From Jimgerdemannia flammicorona (lineage: Eukaryota > Mucoromycota > Endogonomycetes > Endogonales > Endogonaceae): a stretch of 27,777 bases of DNA. The notes below the pieces were generated by a model that saw only the letters and a list, made by a program, of their open reading frames with translations, searched no databases and was not told where the DNA came from. The translations under genes were made by a program, and so were the position numbers. The stretch covers positions 1-27,777 of the forward strand of contig RBNI01000699.1 of the NCBI GenBank assembly GCA_003990745.1, read 5' to 3'. Every line of letters starts with the position of its first letter. Position 1 is the first letter of the stretch. Positions 18,997 through 27,777 of this stretch are shown here, piece after piece.

Positions 18997-21900
18997 TCAA
19001 CCTATCCCACAGGGCCCCCCCCCTTCCTTAGTTCCTACAAATGACACCCCATCCACCTTCACCACCACCCTACCACCACTCTTTGCTACAATCCTCCTTA
19101 CTAGTTCCCTATGTTTTCCCCCCTTGGTGCCCCACCCAATCCACCATGCCTTGAAGAGCTCTAACATCAGCTCCTCTCATCTCACTATCCTCAGGCTCAC
19201 CGGTCTCTGGGGTCCCTCCTCAAACATGCTCTGCCAGTGTTCTGCGAGCCCCACCCAAAATGCGACAGCCTAGCCAACCATCAGCCACTCATTTCCCACC
19301 CCCCCCACCAGCCTTGACTGCAGTGCCGCCCACTGCCCACCCACCTTAGGGTTCGGCACAGACACTCCCAGCCTCACCCCAACAACCTTCCAAAAATTCT
19401 CCAGACTCTCGCACTCCCCCAGCCAATGTTCAGGTATCTGTACCACCCCTCCCTCCTGCCCTACATTATGACACTCCTCACAGTCAAAGACTCTGCCATC
19501 CACCAGATGTCCAGTCCTAAAGTTCAGCATCATATTCTGATGCAACAGCCTCCACCATGCTACCCAGAATTTTGGCAGGAGCCACCTTGACACAACCTTG
19601 AACCAAGACCATACTCCTGCCCAGTCCTACCTCTTCCCAATCCCAGCCCCTTGCCAGGCCTTCGGCCAAAGGTCCTGCCCCAGACCCCTCAGGCACTCCA
19701 TACCCTCCTCTAAGCAGAAGTCCTCAACCAGATTCTCTCCCAATAAGAGCCTGTCTCACCTCCACATCTCCAGACCCCAGTCCTCATCCCCTTCAGTACC
19801 TTGCCAACAGATCTCAATATGGTGTACCCCATCTATTACTCCCCACCAGAATTCTTTGTATCGCATCCTCTGGCTGCCATCCAAGGCCACCAAGGACAGT
19901 AGATCCCCTGAGCCACCCCTTGGTGACACCCTCGTCTCCCACAAACACTGCATAAGGGGCACCCATTCTCCTCCTCTCAACTCACTAGCCCTCTTCATCC
20001 ACCATGCCCTCAAGCAGAGTAGCCTCTTAGGAAAGTCCACCAGGCCAAGGCCTCCATGATCCACAGGAAGTGCTAATACCTCCCAATCAACCTGACTCTG
20101 GCGTCCAGCCCAGAGCCAAGAGTGGGCCATCTTGAGAAGCTTTTTGACCACCCACTTAGGAAAATCCAAATGGTAGCCCAGATACCAAAGCTTTGGCATC
20201 CAATACACATTCAGAACAGTTACCCTTCCCGCCAGTGACACCTGTCTACCACCCCAACTCATCAGTACTGTCCCCCATTCTACCAGTTTGCACTCCCACC
20301 ACTCCTTGGGAAGTAAAGAGCCATACACCAAGAAATAAATACCCAAGTACCATACCACTCCTCCCGCCGGGACAATTGTTCCAATGACGTCCCCCTCTAT
20401 GACTCCTTCTCCAAGGACCATTGTCTCACACTTGTACCAGTTGAGTTTCACCCCAGAGCATATCTCATACCACTCGACTATCTCCTTGAGCATAGCCACA
20501 TCTACCACCAAGCCCAACCCGACCACCATATCATCTGCAAAGGCCCCCACCTTCCAATTGACCCCCAAGATATTCAGTCCACCGACTCTGTGCCAGATCC
20601 AATCCAACAATGGCTCCAGGGCAAAAGCATAAAGGATAGGTGACAGCGGATCCCCTTGAGGCACCCCCCTTCCCAAGGGGAAAGAGGCCCCCCTGTGACC
20701 ATTCACCAGAATTGCAGCCCTACTTCCTTCCAGCAATCCAATAAGTGACCGATACATGCCCACTGGTACCCCAATGTACTCCAGTATCTTCTCTAACCAT
20801 ACTCTCCGCACCCTATCATAGGCCTTCTCCTGGTCCAGAAATACCAAACAGCCATCCACCCCTGCAGCCCTAGCACCTTCAATGATGCCGTGAATCCATG
20901 CCATGCCATCTTGGATCAGTCGGCCTCCAACAAAGCCTCACTGCTCCTTCCCTATCACCTGCTGTACCACACCCTGTAACCTCGCCACCAGAATTTTGGT
21001 GACCAACTTCCGGTCCATATCCAGCAGCATGATTGGCCTCCAATTTTTCCAATCCTCTTTAAGCCCTTTGTCCTTGTATAGCAGGGAAACCAGCCCCAAC
21101 TGCTGCCCTCCAATCCACTCCCCGGTACTGATGACTGCTTCACACATTAGTGACATCTCCTCCAAAGCCTCCTCTACAGATGCCATACGTTTCCAAAAGT
21201 CCCAAGGCAGACCATCCTCTCCAGGCGCCATTCCTAGGGATGTCAATGCCAGAACTTGAAGGATCTCCTCGCCCAAAACCAGTCGGCCAAGATCCCCCAA
21301 CCCTGCTGCTGGATTTGGGTGCTAATCTTCCAGATGCCACTCAATATCCTGCGCCCCCTCCCCTCCCTCCTCCTCACTCTAGAGGTTACTCCAGTGGGCA
21401 CTCAGCTGGCCAAGGATCCCCTGCATGTCTAATACCATTTCTCCCTCATCATTAAGGACTCCTTCCCACTGGTGTCTTGCTCCCCTAGCATGAAGGAGAT
21501 GGGACAGAAGCCTTGTAGGTCGTTCTCCTTCTTCCAGTCCTTGCCACCTTAACCTGGCCGCCATAGCCTGAGCCTGCACTGCTTCCTCCTTCCTCAACAA
21601 ATCCTGTAATTCCACTACTTCCAACTTAGCCTGCTTAGCCTTCCAGTCCAATACTTCCTCCTCCTCCAATAGCCCAGCCCAATTCAGAAGTAGTCTTTCT
21701 AGTCTCCTAGATGCCCATCGGACTTATCTCCTCCACTGAGCCCCTCGCTCCTTCCCAACTACCCCCCAGTACCTCTGAGCTTCAGATTTCAGTCTACACC
21801 ACCTATCTCCAATCCCCATCCCTGCTTGCCTCCACTTATTAATCTTGGATCATACCTCTGCCACCCACTCATTCCACAGATCCATCTCATCCAACAGCGA

Positions 21901-22650
21901 AGAGTTCAGATGCCAATGTCCTGGTCCCTCTCCACTCCCTCCAAACCTCCCACCTCTCCGAATACCCCAGTGATCTGACCAAGGGCACCACTCGACCTCC
22001 ATCGTCTCCCAAACTGTATATCCCCAGCACTCAGCAGTCAGAACCCAATCAATCCTAGTACCCAGCCCTCCCACCCAGTGCGTATATAGATGTCAATCCC
22101 CATCCTGAAGTCGCATGGCATCCACCAGTGAGCTGAGCCGTTCCACCTCTTCCCAGTCCTCCAATCCACCACTCCTTCCTGCCATACCCTGTCCCCCATC
22201 AGTTCTATCCAGTCTACTCTCCCATATCATATTAAAATCACCCCTCAGACAATCCACCCCAGCCTCAACCAAGAGCCCAGAATCCTGCAGATCTCCAATC
22301 TATGCCACTTGGGTCCCCCTCTCAGCTGGGCAGTAACAAGATCCCACCACAATTGAGTTCCATCCAGGCCTCCACCATATCCCCCACACTAATCTACTAC
22401 CCCAATGTCCAGTGTCCGCAATGTCCCCTTTCCCCTTCCTAACCAGGATTCCCACTTTACCCTGCCAAACTGCCTCCCCCCCCCACTCTCTAGTCCATTC
22501 TAGTCCATCTTCCTCCCCCTCACACCGTACATCCTGAAGTAAGAAGATATCTGCCTCCAGTTTCTTCAGCCATTCAAAAATCATACATTGCCTCTTAGTC
22601 CCCCTAAGCCCATTGACGTTCATAGAAAAAATGTTGGTTGTACTATTCAT
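18997..22650 (-). pseudogene. LINE-2 ORF2: endonuclease / reverse transcriptase / zinc motif, eleven premature stops
   Basis: This is the LINE replicase, 1218 codons in one frame from ATG at 22650 (MNSTTNIF) to TGA at 18997-18999. The EEP endonuclease shows MNVNGLRG, LLQDVRCE, GDFNMIWE and WSDHWG. The RT shows EEILQVLAL..APGEDGLPWDFW, GFVGGRLIQDG, GRGVPQGDPLSPILY and catalytic FADD (20530-20541), inside a clean 382-codon block (20904-19756). The C-terminal zinc motif is CEEC (19471-19482) then HWLGEC. About 90 further codons follow the stop at 19270, including WWIGWGTKGGKHRELVRR, which sets the true end. No RNase H is visible. Premature stops (lowest coordinate) are 22300, 22093, 21850, 21724, 21379, 21322, 20938, 19756, 19627, 19270 and 19177. 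Where LINE-1 can be compared, several replace Trp or Arg. Confidence 0.92.
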
Positions 22651-22684
22651 AGTGAAATATATGATAATGTTGAAATCTCCACAT

Positions 22685-24571
22685 CTACAATTCCATGCTC
22701 ACTTCCTCTCCAGCCAGATCCAGGTTCCATTCTGCCACAATCTCAACTTCCACATTTTGCTGTTCATCCAGAGCTGCTAACAATTCCACACAGTCCTCAC
22801 CATCCACCATCTCCATTGCTGCCCGATGCTCCTTGCACACCACCTGCCACTTTTCCAGTCTCTTCTGCGGCCCCCACAGATAAGCTGCCCTTTCATTAGC
22901 GATACCCAAAAGCATCGCCTCCCTTGCCTCAGTGACCTCATACTCCTCTGCCTCCAGAAGAGCTGCCATCATCTCATCTCTCAACTTCCTCACGACCTCC
23001 TCCCCTCACAGCACTCACCCCCAGAATTCCTCACTGATCACCCAGAAGTCGATCTCGCCCAGTTCCTCAGCTGCCACATTTTGCAGTACCCTCAATAGCC
23101 ACTTCTCCCCTCCAACTACCTCTGCTGCCTGCGCCAAATCTGCCTCCCCTTCCTTCCTCTCCTCAGTTCGCACAGACTCATCCCAACCATCCTCAGACAC
23201 ATCCTCCAGCTCCCTCTCTCCCACCTTGGGAACACCATACTGGATCATATTATCTTCTACCATCGCTATGTCCACTACAGCCTCCTCTGGCCTCTGTCCC
23301 CCACTCTCCTTCGCCTTCCCCCCTTGCTGCCCCTCCTCCACCCAGATGCTAGCACTTGCTCCCTTGCCCTCCTCCATAGCCCCGGCCCTTTTACCCCCAT
23401 CCAAACTGGCCAACAAATCCTTCTGTAGCTGTCTCCCCTTTACCTTCTCCCAAAGCACCTTGTTCATTTGCACCTTCTTGCCCTCGATCACCTCCACTAC
23501 CGTCCTAGCCTCGTAAGCCCTCCAAGCCCTCTGCCTCCTCTCTACAGCCCCAGCTAGGTCCTTGAGTGCCTCCAGCAGGTCCTCCTCCTCTTCCTCTGAC
23601 CCCTTCACCCTCAAAACCTTGCACTCCACCGGGCCCCACTTCAATGCCACTGGCCAATCCCTAGCCTTCCCTGTATTCTCCATCCCAAACAGCCTCAACT
23701 GGACATCCACATCACCTGTCCTGAGCTCAGTCCCCTCCCATACCCTGAATCCAATGTCGACCACCTCACCATACTCCTTTACCACATCTGTGACCAGCCT
23801 CCTTGCCTCCTCCTTCTTCACCATCGGCAGGTCTGCAATCACCAGGTGAACCACTCAGGGATCCCAATGCATACACCTCGCCATCGGCACCGAAATCCCT
23901 CCAATCACCACCCCCTTCTCCACTGCCTCCAGTAGCAAACCCTCCTCTTCAAACCCCACCTCGACTGCCTCCAGCTTCTTCAAAAACTTTACCAAGACTA
24001 CTCCTTTCACCTCACTAGCCAGTAGCCCCAGCACTATCTTTGCCATCACTGCCAAGCCACGGAAGCACAGCGTGATGGCGAATTCCGACTGAGATTTTTT
24101 GAGTAACAGGGCCGCCACTAGGCCCGTCACACTATCAGCCAGGTCCCCGGGTCTCACACCACTCCCCTATCCAGGTCCCCCATCAGCTGTCACATCTGAA
24201 TTTTTTTCCAGATTGCCCATCACACCACCATCAACAGTCACTGCCTCAGCCACTACACCTCCAGCCCCACTATGCTGACCCCCCAGAGGAGAGGCCTCCT
24301 TATTACTCGAAATAGCAGCCACCTTCCCCAGCTCCAGTCAGCCATCCAGTCCAGTCGCCTGCTTCCCCATCCTGACCTTATCCGCAAAGGTCATCCTCTC
24401 TCTCCCATATTGCTTTGCACCTCCTCTGCCACCACCTCTGGCCCCATGTCCTCTTATCGAAGCACTCAGCAAGCCAAGACCAGCCCCTTGACCCCTCTCC
24501 ACATATTGCCAGTCAAAGGCACTGGGGCTCCCCTGCCCAGTATGCTCACCAGAATGCTTGTTGCTCACCAT
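22685..24571 (-). pseudogene. LINE-2 ORF1 (RNA-binding/gag-like protein), five premature stops
   Basis: The first ORF of LINE-2 is 629 codons, from ATG at 24571 (MVSNKHSGEH) to the stop at 22685. An in-frame ATG at 24604 would add 11 residues, but LINE-1 supports the inner one. It has a Gly-rich N-terminus with MTFADKV, a central folded part with FLKKLEAVEVGFEEEG and DVVKEYGEVVDIGFRVWE (RRM-like by inference), and a Glu/Ala-rich C-terminal part. No zinc knuckle is seen. Stops are at 24338, 24167, 23855, 23015 and 23006, with no frameshift. The 34-bp spacer to ORF2 and the different frame contrast with LINE-1, where the two ORFs are in the same frame. Confidence 0.75.
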
Positions 24572-24654
24572 CTTGATAGTACCAATACTTGAAGATGTTG
24601 TCAAAAGTGTTGTCTGAGTCTTGTGTCACCTGAATGGTACTGGTGAAAGATCCT

Positions 24655-24671
24655 GACCAGCACAAGACATC
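24655..24671 (+). repeat. LINE-2 target-site duplication, right copy
   Basis: This is an exact repeat of GACCAGCACAAGACATC at 18895-18911. Gypsy-II coding sequence resumes here in phase. Confidence 0.95.
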
Positions 24672-25446
24672 AGCCTATACTCCATATCAGATTGAAGATT
24701 GTATCTTTGATACCATCATTGATACTGATGCTAGAGGATGTCTCATAAGCAAGAAGGCAATTGACCACCTAGGCTGGGACATTGAAGAGTCTACCAAGAT
24801 GGTCTATATTACAGTAAATGGTATATGAGCTACCCTCCTTGGCAAAATCCAAGAAGTCCCCTTCAAGATAGGAGAAGCTACCATCTCAGTAGATGTGATT
24901 GTTACAAGTATCACCAACTATGACATCCTCATTGGCAACCAATGGCTTCACAAGGCCAAGGCCATCATTGACCTCAATGCCCAGAAGATGCAGATCAACT
25001 ATAGAGGAAGAAAGGTACAAGTCTCTATTAATGTCCATAAAGGAGTCCTACCCGACATAGAGAAAGGAGATGAAGAGGACATAGAAGTCTTCATGTACTC
25101 AGTAAACAAGAACAAGAATAAGTACAAGACACCCAAGCTCACAGATGAGCAGTGGTACAACAAGATCATTGATGGCTATACCCCTTAAGGAAGATGCCCC
25201 CATGGTACTAGAATATACTGCTCTGAACACCTGAATGACTGCTGGTCCTGTATCAGTGAAGTCAGGAAAATCTGCCAACAGAAATATGAGCAAGAAGTCA
25301 CCAAAGCAAAAAGGAAAGCTGAAGAAGATGACCAGCCCCCTGAGCTTCAAGCTAACAATGATGATGAGGAGGAATAAGAACCAGATATCACCCTCAAGAT
25401 CAAGAAGTTTCACTCTGAAGTCAAGATCCCAGAATATAAGACTGAA
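24655..25446 (+). pseudogene. Gypsy-II aspartic protease and spacer
   Basis: This is the homologue of the Gypsy-I protease. The active-site block IDTDARG is at about 24718-24738, again with Asp in place of the usual Gly of Asp-Thr-Gly. The C-terminal signature NYDILIGNQWLHKAKAIIDL is intact here, with Trp where Gypsy-I has a stop. Stops are at 24826 (TGA), 25186 (TAA, Gln in Gypsy-I) and 25375 (TAA). The charged linker before dUTPase is conserved with Gypsy-I, including EQWYNKIID and CSEHLNDCWS. Confidence 0.8.
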
Positions 25447-25860
25447 GGAGCCATAGGAATAGACCTTACCAGCATTCAAGATGCTACCCTTGAACCACAG
25501 ACCACCACCCTACTTGGTACTAGAATTGGAGTCAAGCTACCAGAGAACTATGTCAGAATTATCAAGACCAGAAGCAGTCTGACCAAAAGTAAAATCTCTG
25601 TTGAAAAAGGAGTAATTGACCCTAATTACACTGGCAAGATCTTCCTCATAGTCAGGAATCACAACCCCATCACCCCATTCAAAGTCAAGAAGTATGACAG
25701 GATTGGCCAGATGCTGATTTACGAAATCAAGAAGCCCAAGATCATTGAAGCCATCAAACTCATCAAGACTAAGAGAGGAGAATAAGGCTTTGGATCTACT
25801 GAAAGAGGAGCCTATACCACTATCAATATTACCAAACTTGAGCACAAGAAAGACAGGGAC
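25447..25860 (+). pseudogene. Gypsy-II dUTPase domain inside pol, single frame
   Basis: This is the better copy of the dUTPase, with all motifs in one frame. Motif 1 is AIGIDL (25450-25467), motif 2 RSSL (25570-25581), motif 3 GVIDPNYTG with the catalytic Asp (25609-25635) and motif 4 DRIGQML (25696-25716). Motif 5 is RGE-stop-GFGST (25774-25800), with one TAA at 25783-25785 where Gypsy-I reads Gln. The Phe of motif 5, which stacks on uracil in the family, is present in both copies. Only this single stop interrupts the domain core. It lies between protease and RT exactly as in Gypsy-I, so the arrangement belongs to the element family and is not a chance insertion. Confidence 0.88.
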
Positions 25861-27324
25861 CAGAATAAGCACACATATACCATTAGAGAAAACTTTTCCC
25901 TGAAAGAACAACTTCTTAAGATCCTGTATCAGAATAAAGGAGTACTTGCTATAAACTTCAGGGATATCCATAATCAAGAACCCAAGTACTATTACAAAGT
26001 TGACACTAATGATACCAAGCCCATCTACCAGAAAGCCAGACCTATACCACCTGCCTACAGAGAATAGCTGTGAGCAAAACTCAAGAAAATAGAAGAAGCT
26101 GGAATTATTAAGCAAGCTATCAGTCCCTAGGCTTCATCTATTGTCCTTACTCTGAAGAAAGGAAACAAGCCTGGAGAGTTTGCACCAAGACTCTGTATTG
26201 ACTACAGGAAGCTCAATGCTATCACCAAGAAGGATAGGCAGCCCTTGCCAAATATTCAAGAAATCCTTACCACCCTTGGAAGTAAAGCCAAATACTACAC
26301 CACCTTAGATCTGTTCTCAGACTTCTATCAGATTGATCTCACTCAAGATACTAGTGAGAAATCAGCCTTCATCACATCTGATGCCATCTATATCTATCTG
26401 TGAATACTATTTGGAATGTGCAATGCCCCAGCAAGTTTCCAGCGAATTATGAACAGAGTCTTCAGCAATGAGATTGGAAAATGGCTCTTTGTCTATATTG
26501 ATGATATAATCATCTTCAGCAATACTGTACAGAAATATGTCAACCATATATAGCTAGCCCTCAAGAAGCTCAAAGAGCATGGCCTCTACATCAAGCCCAA
26601 GAAATATAAGTTTGCAGCTCAGGAAATTGCCTACCTAGGACACCTCATCAACCAGACTGGAATCCACATAGACTCCATAAAGATTGAGGCTGTTGCAGCC
26701 TACCCAAGACCCAGAACAACTACAGAAGTCCATGTCTTCCTTGAACTGACCAGCTATTATAAAAGATTCATCAAAGGATACTCCAATATTACAGCACTTA
26801 TCTATGAGCTACTGAAGAAGAAAACCAAATTCGAATGGACCAAAGAATGCCAAGAAATCTTCAATGAACTCAAGACCAGGTTGACCCAAGTATCTATCCT
26901 CAGAAGACCAGATTGGAACCTAAAATTCATCCTGCAGACAGATGCAAGTACTATAGGACTTAGAGCAGTCCTAGCTCAGAAGAAAGATGGATATGAATAT
27001 GTCATCTCTTATGCAAGCTGAGATACCCATGGAGCAGAACAGAACTACAAGTCATGTAAGCTCAAATGCTTAGCAGTAGTTTGAGTAGTAGACAAGTTCC
27101 ACTACTATTTAGCCAGGAAATACTTCACTGTTCAAACAGACCATTCTGCTCTTGCCTAGCTATTCCACACTCTGAACCCCAAAGGAATATATACCAGATG
27201 GATCTACAGGCTGCAAGAGTATGACTGTACTGTCAAATACTGCTTAAGAAGAACCAATATCAATACTGATGCACTCTCAAGGATACCCCAAAACACCTCT
27301 ATCAAGACTATTCAATATGAATAA
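25861..27324 (+). pseudogene. pol: Gypsy-II reverse transcriptase and RNase H
   Basis: This follows dUTPase in the same frame and ends at the TAA at 27322-27324. The RT entry KARPIPPAYRE, LCIDYRKLN, TTLDLFSDFYQIDLTQ, FGMCNAPASFQRIMNRVF and the catalytic box YIDDIIIF (26494-26505) are present, so the polymerase triad is intact. RNase H shows LQTDAST, TDHSAL and TDALSR; the KLECLA motif of Gypsy-I reads KLKCLA, losing the acidic residue. Stops shared with Gypsy-I include TGA before AKL/AEL, TGA in YIYL-stop-ILFG and the TGA/TAA in the YAS motif. Private ones include two W-to-stop changes and TAG in the YVNHI segment. No frameshift was found. Confidence 0.92.
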
Positions 27325-27424
27325 GGAGTTATACTATAGATTAATTAGCTGCCTTGGGCAGCAGAAGATGCCCAACCACCTCAAACCCTGAATAATTACT
27401 ATTATCAATCAGACTTGGAAACAG
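27317..27424 (+). pseudogene. Start of the Gypsy-II integrase region, truncated
   Basis: From ATG at 27317 the frame +1 to RNase H reads MNKELYY, then LGQQKMPNHLKP and IINQTWKQ, matching the Gypsy-I segment from 10182. A TGA replaces Trp after HLKP. Homology stops after position 27424, so the zinc and catalytic parts are missing. Confidence 0.65.
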
Positions 27425-27777
27425 GGTGAAGTGAAGGCCAACAGGTGAGGGAGGCTGCTGGGAGGACTTGAGATCTTAGCTAGTAGGTGGTGTAGGTAAT
27501 AGTTGGCTCACTGTAGGGTGGGTGTTAGCAGTGTGGGTGGGTCTGGCTGGACATTGGCTTTTTGTATTTGAGGAGGGGCAACAGATAGGGCTACAGGAGA
27601 AGGTATTACAGTGGGAGGAGCTGTTGGGGGATCTGCTGACTAGATAGTGGGTGGGTTGGAGTTCTCAGAGGGGGTGACATCATGGTTTGGTGGTAAGGAT
27701 CTGTGAACAGAGTAGTGGGAGGATAGAGATAGTATTAGACAAAGTAGCCTTTCATCAGAATGGAGTAAGGGGGGGGG
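27425..27777. other. G-rich segment of unknown nature replacing the Gypsy-II 3' end
   Basis: The sequence abruptly changes to G/T-rich DNA (GGGTGGGTGTTAG-like runs) with no similarity I can see to Gypsy or to either LINE end. On the minus strand a Pro/Ser-rich frame runs through almost the whole segment with two stops (TAG and TGA). That would fit the edge of another mutated element in antisense orientation. It ends in a run of nine G at the window edge. No domain can be named. Confidence 0.4.

Larger units (their letters stand above)
18912..24654 (-). mobile_element. LINE-2: complete non-LTR retrotransposon inserted in Gypsy-II
   Basis: This is a full-length 5743-bp LINE in antisense orientation to Gypsy-II. 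Its 3' poly-A tail appears as 24 T at 18912-18935. Going leftwards along its sense strand it has an 83-bp 5' UTR, ORF1 (24571-22685), a 34-bp gap, ORF2 (22650-18997) and a ~60-bp 3' UTR. Exact 17-bp target duplications flank it. Both ORFs can be followed end to end with no frameshift; the only damage is nonsense and missense change. It retains CpG sites, unlike the surrounding Gypsy sequence, so it is younger. The sense 5' end starts AGGATC, the same as LINE-1. Confidence 0.95.
15849..27424 (+). mobile_element. Gypsy-II: second Ty3/Gypsy element with dUTPase, split by LINE-2, 3' end lost
   Basis: This is the same family as Gypsy-I. It has a complete 5' LTR (15849-17434), leader, gag to 18911, then LINE-2 (18912-24654), then protease, dUTPase, RT, RNase H and the first part of the integrase region, where homology stops after ...ggaaacag at 27424. 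The 3' part and 3' LTR are absent from the window. LINE-2 plus one target copy is 5760 bp, a multiple of three, so the reading frame resumes in phase. Private changes include a TGTA insertion near 18497, a 2-bp loss near 18679 and a 24-bp in-frame loss near 18885. Many stops are at the same codons as in Gypsy-I, and others are private. Confidence 0.88.

Overview
This window is a nest of decayed retrotransposons with no recognisable host gene, tRNA or rRNA. It holds two related Ty3/Gypsy LTR retrotransposons on the + strand and two non-LTR (LINE) elements on the - strand. One LINE has inserted into each Gypsy element. The most likely source is a filamentous fungus, probably an ascomycete with repeat-induced point mutation (RIP). 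Premature stops fall almost entirely where the sister copy or the family motif has Gln (CAA/CAG), Trp (TGG) or Arg (CGA), as expected from C-to-T changes on either strand. The 2.57 kb between the Gypsy copies contains no CpG that I can find. Genus and species cannot be told from this sequence.

Layout: 1-5487 is LINE-1 (-), lacking only its 3' end beyond the window edge and inserted into the 5' LTR of Gypsy-I. 5488-13278 is the rest of Gypsy-I: remainder of 5' LTR (to 6042), gag, protease, dUTPase, reverse transcriptase/RNase H, integrase, polypurine tract, and a complete 1559-bp 3' LTR (11720-13278). 13279-15848 is AT-rich, CpG-free DNA. 15849-27424 is Gypsy-II: complete 5' LTR (15849-17434), gag, then LINE-2 (18912-24654, complete, flanked by an exact 17-bp target duplication), then protease, dUTPase, RT/RNase H and the first part of the integrase region, where homology stops at 27424. 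27425-27777 is a G-rich tail of unknown nature.

Two features stand out. First, the Gypsy polyprotein carries a dUTPase with all five family motifs between protease and reverse transcriptase, in both copies. Second, the LTRs are about 1.56 kb and contain, upstream of the TATA box (in U3), a reading frame of about 270-280 codons, called ORF3 here. Its product is acidic at the C-terminus and I do not recognise it. ORF3 is followed by ~35-bp repeats built around a perfect palindrome. All genes here are pseudogenes: both Gypsy copies carry many stops and some frameshifts, while the LINEs carry only nonsense changes and look younger. The Gypsy genes would have worked as one replication unit (capsid, maturation, dUTP removal, cDNA synthesis, integration). 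The LINE ORF1 and ORF2 would have made an RNA-binding protein and an endonuclease/reverse transcriptase for target-primed insertion.
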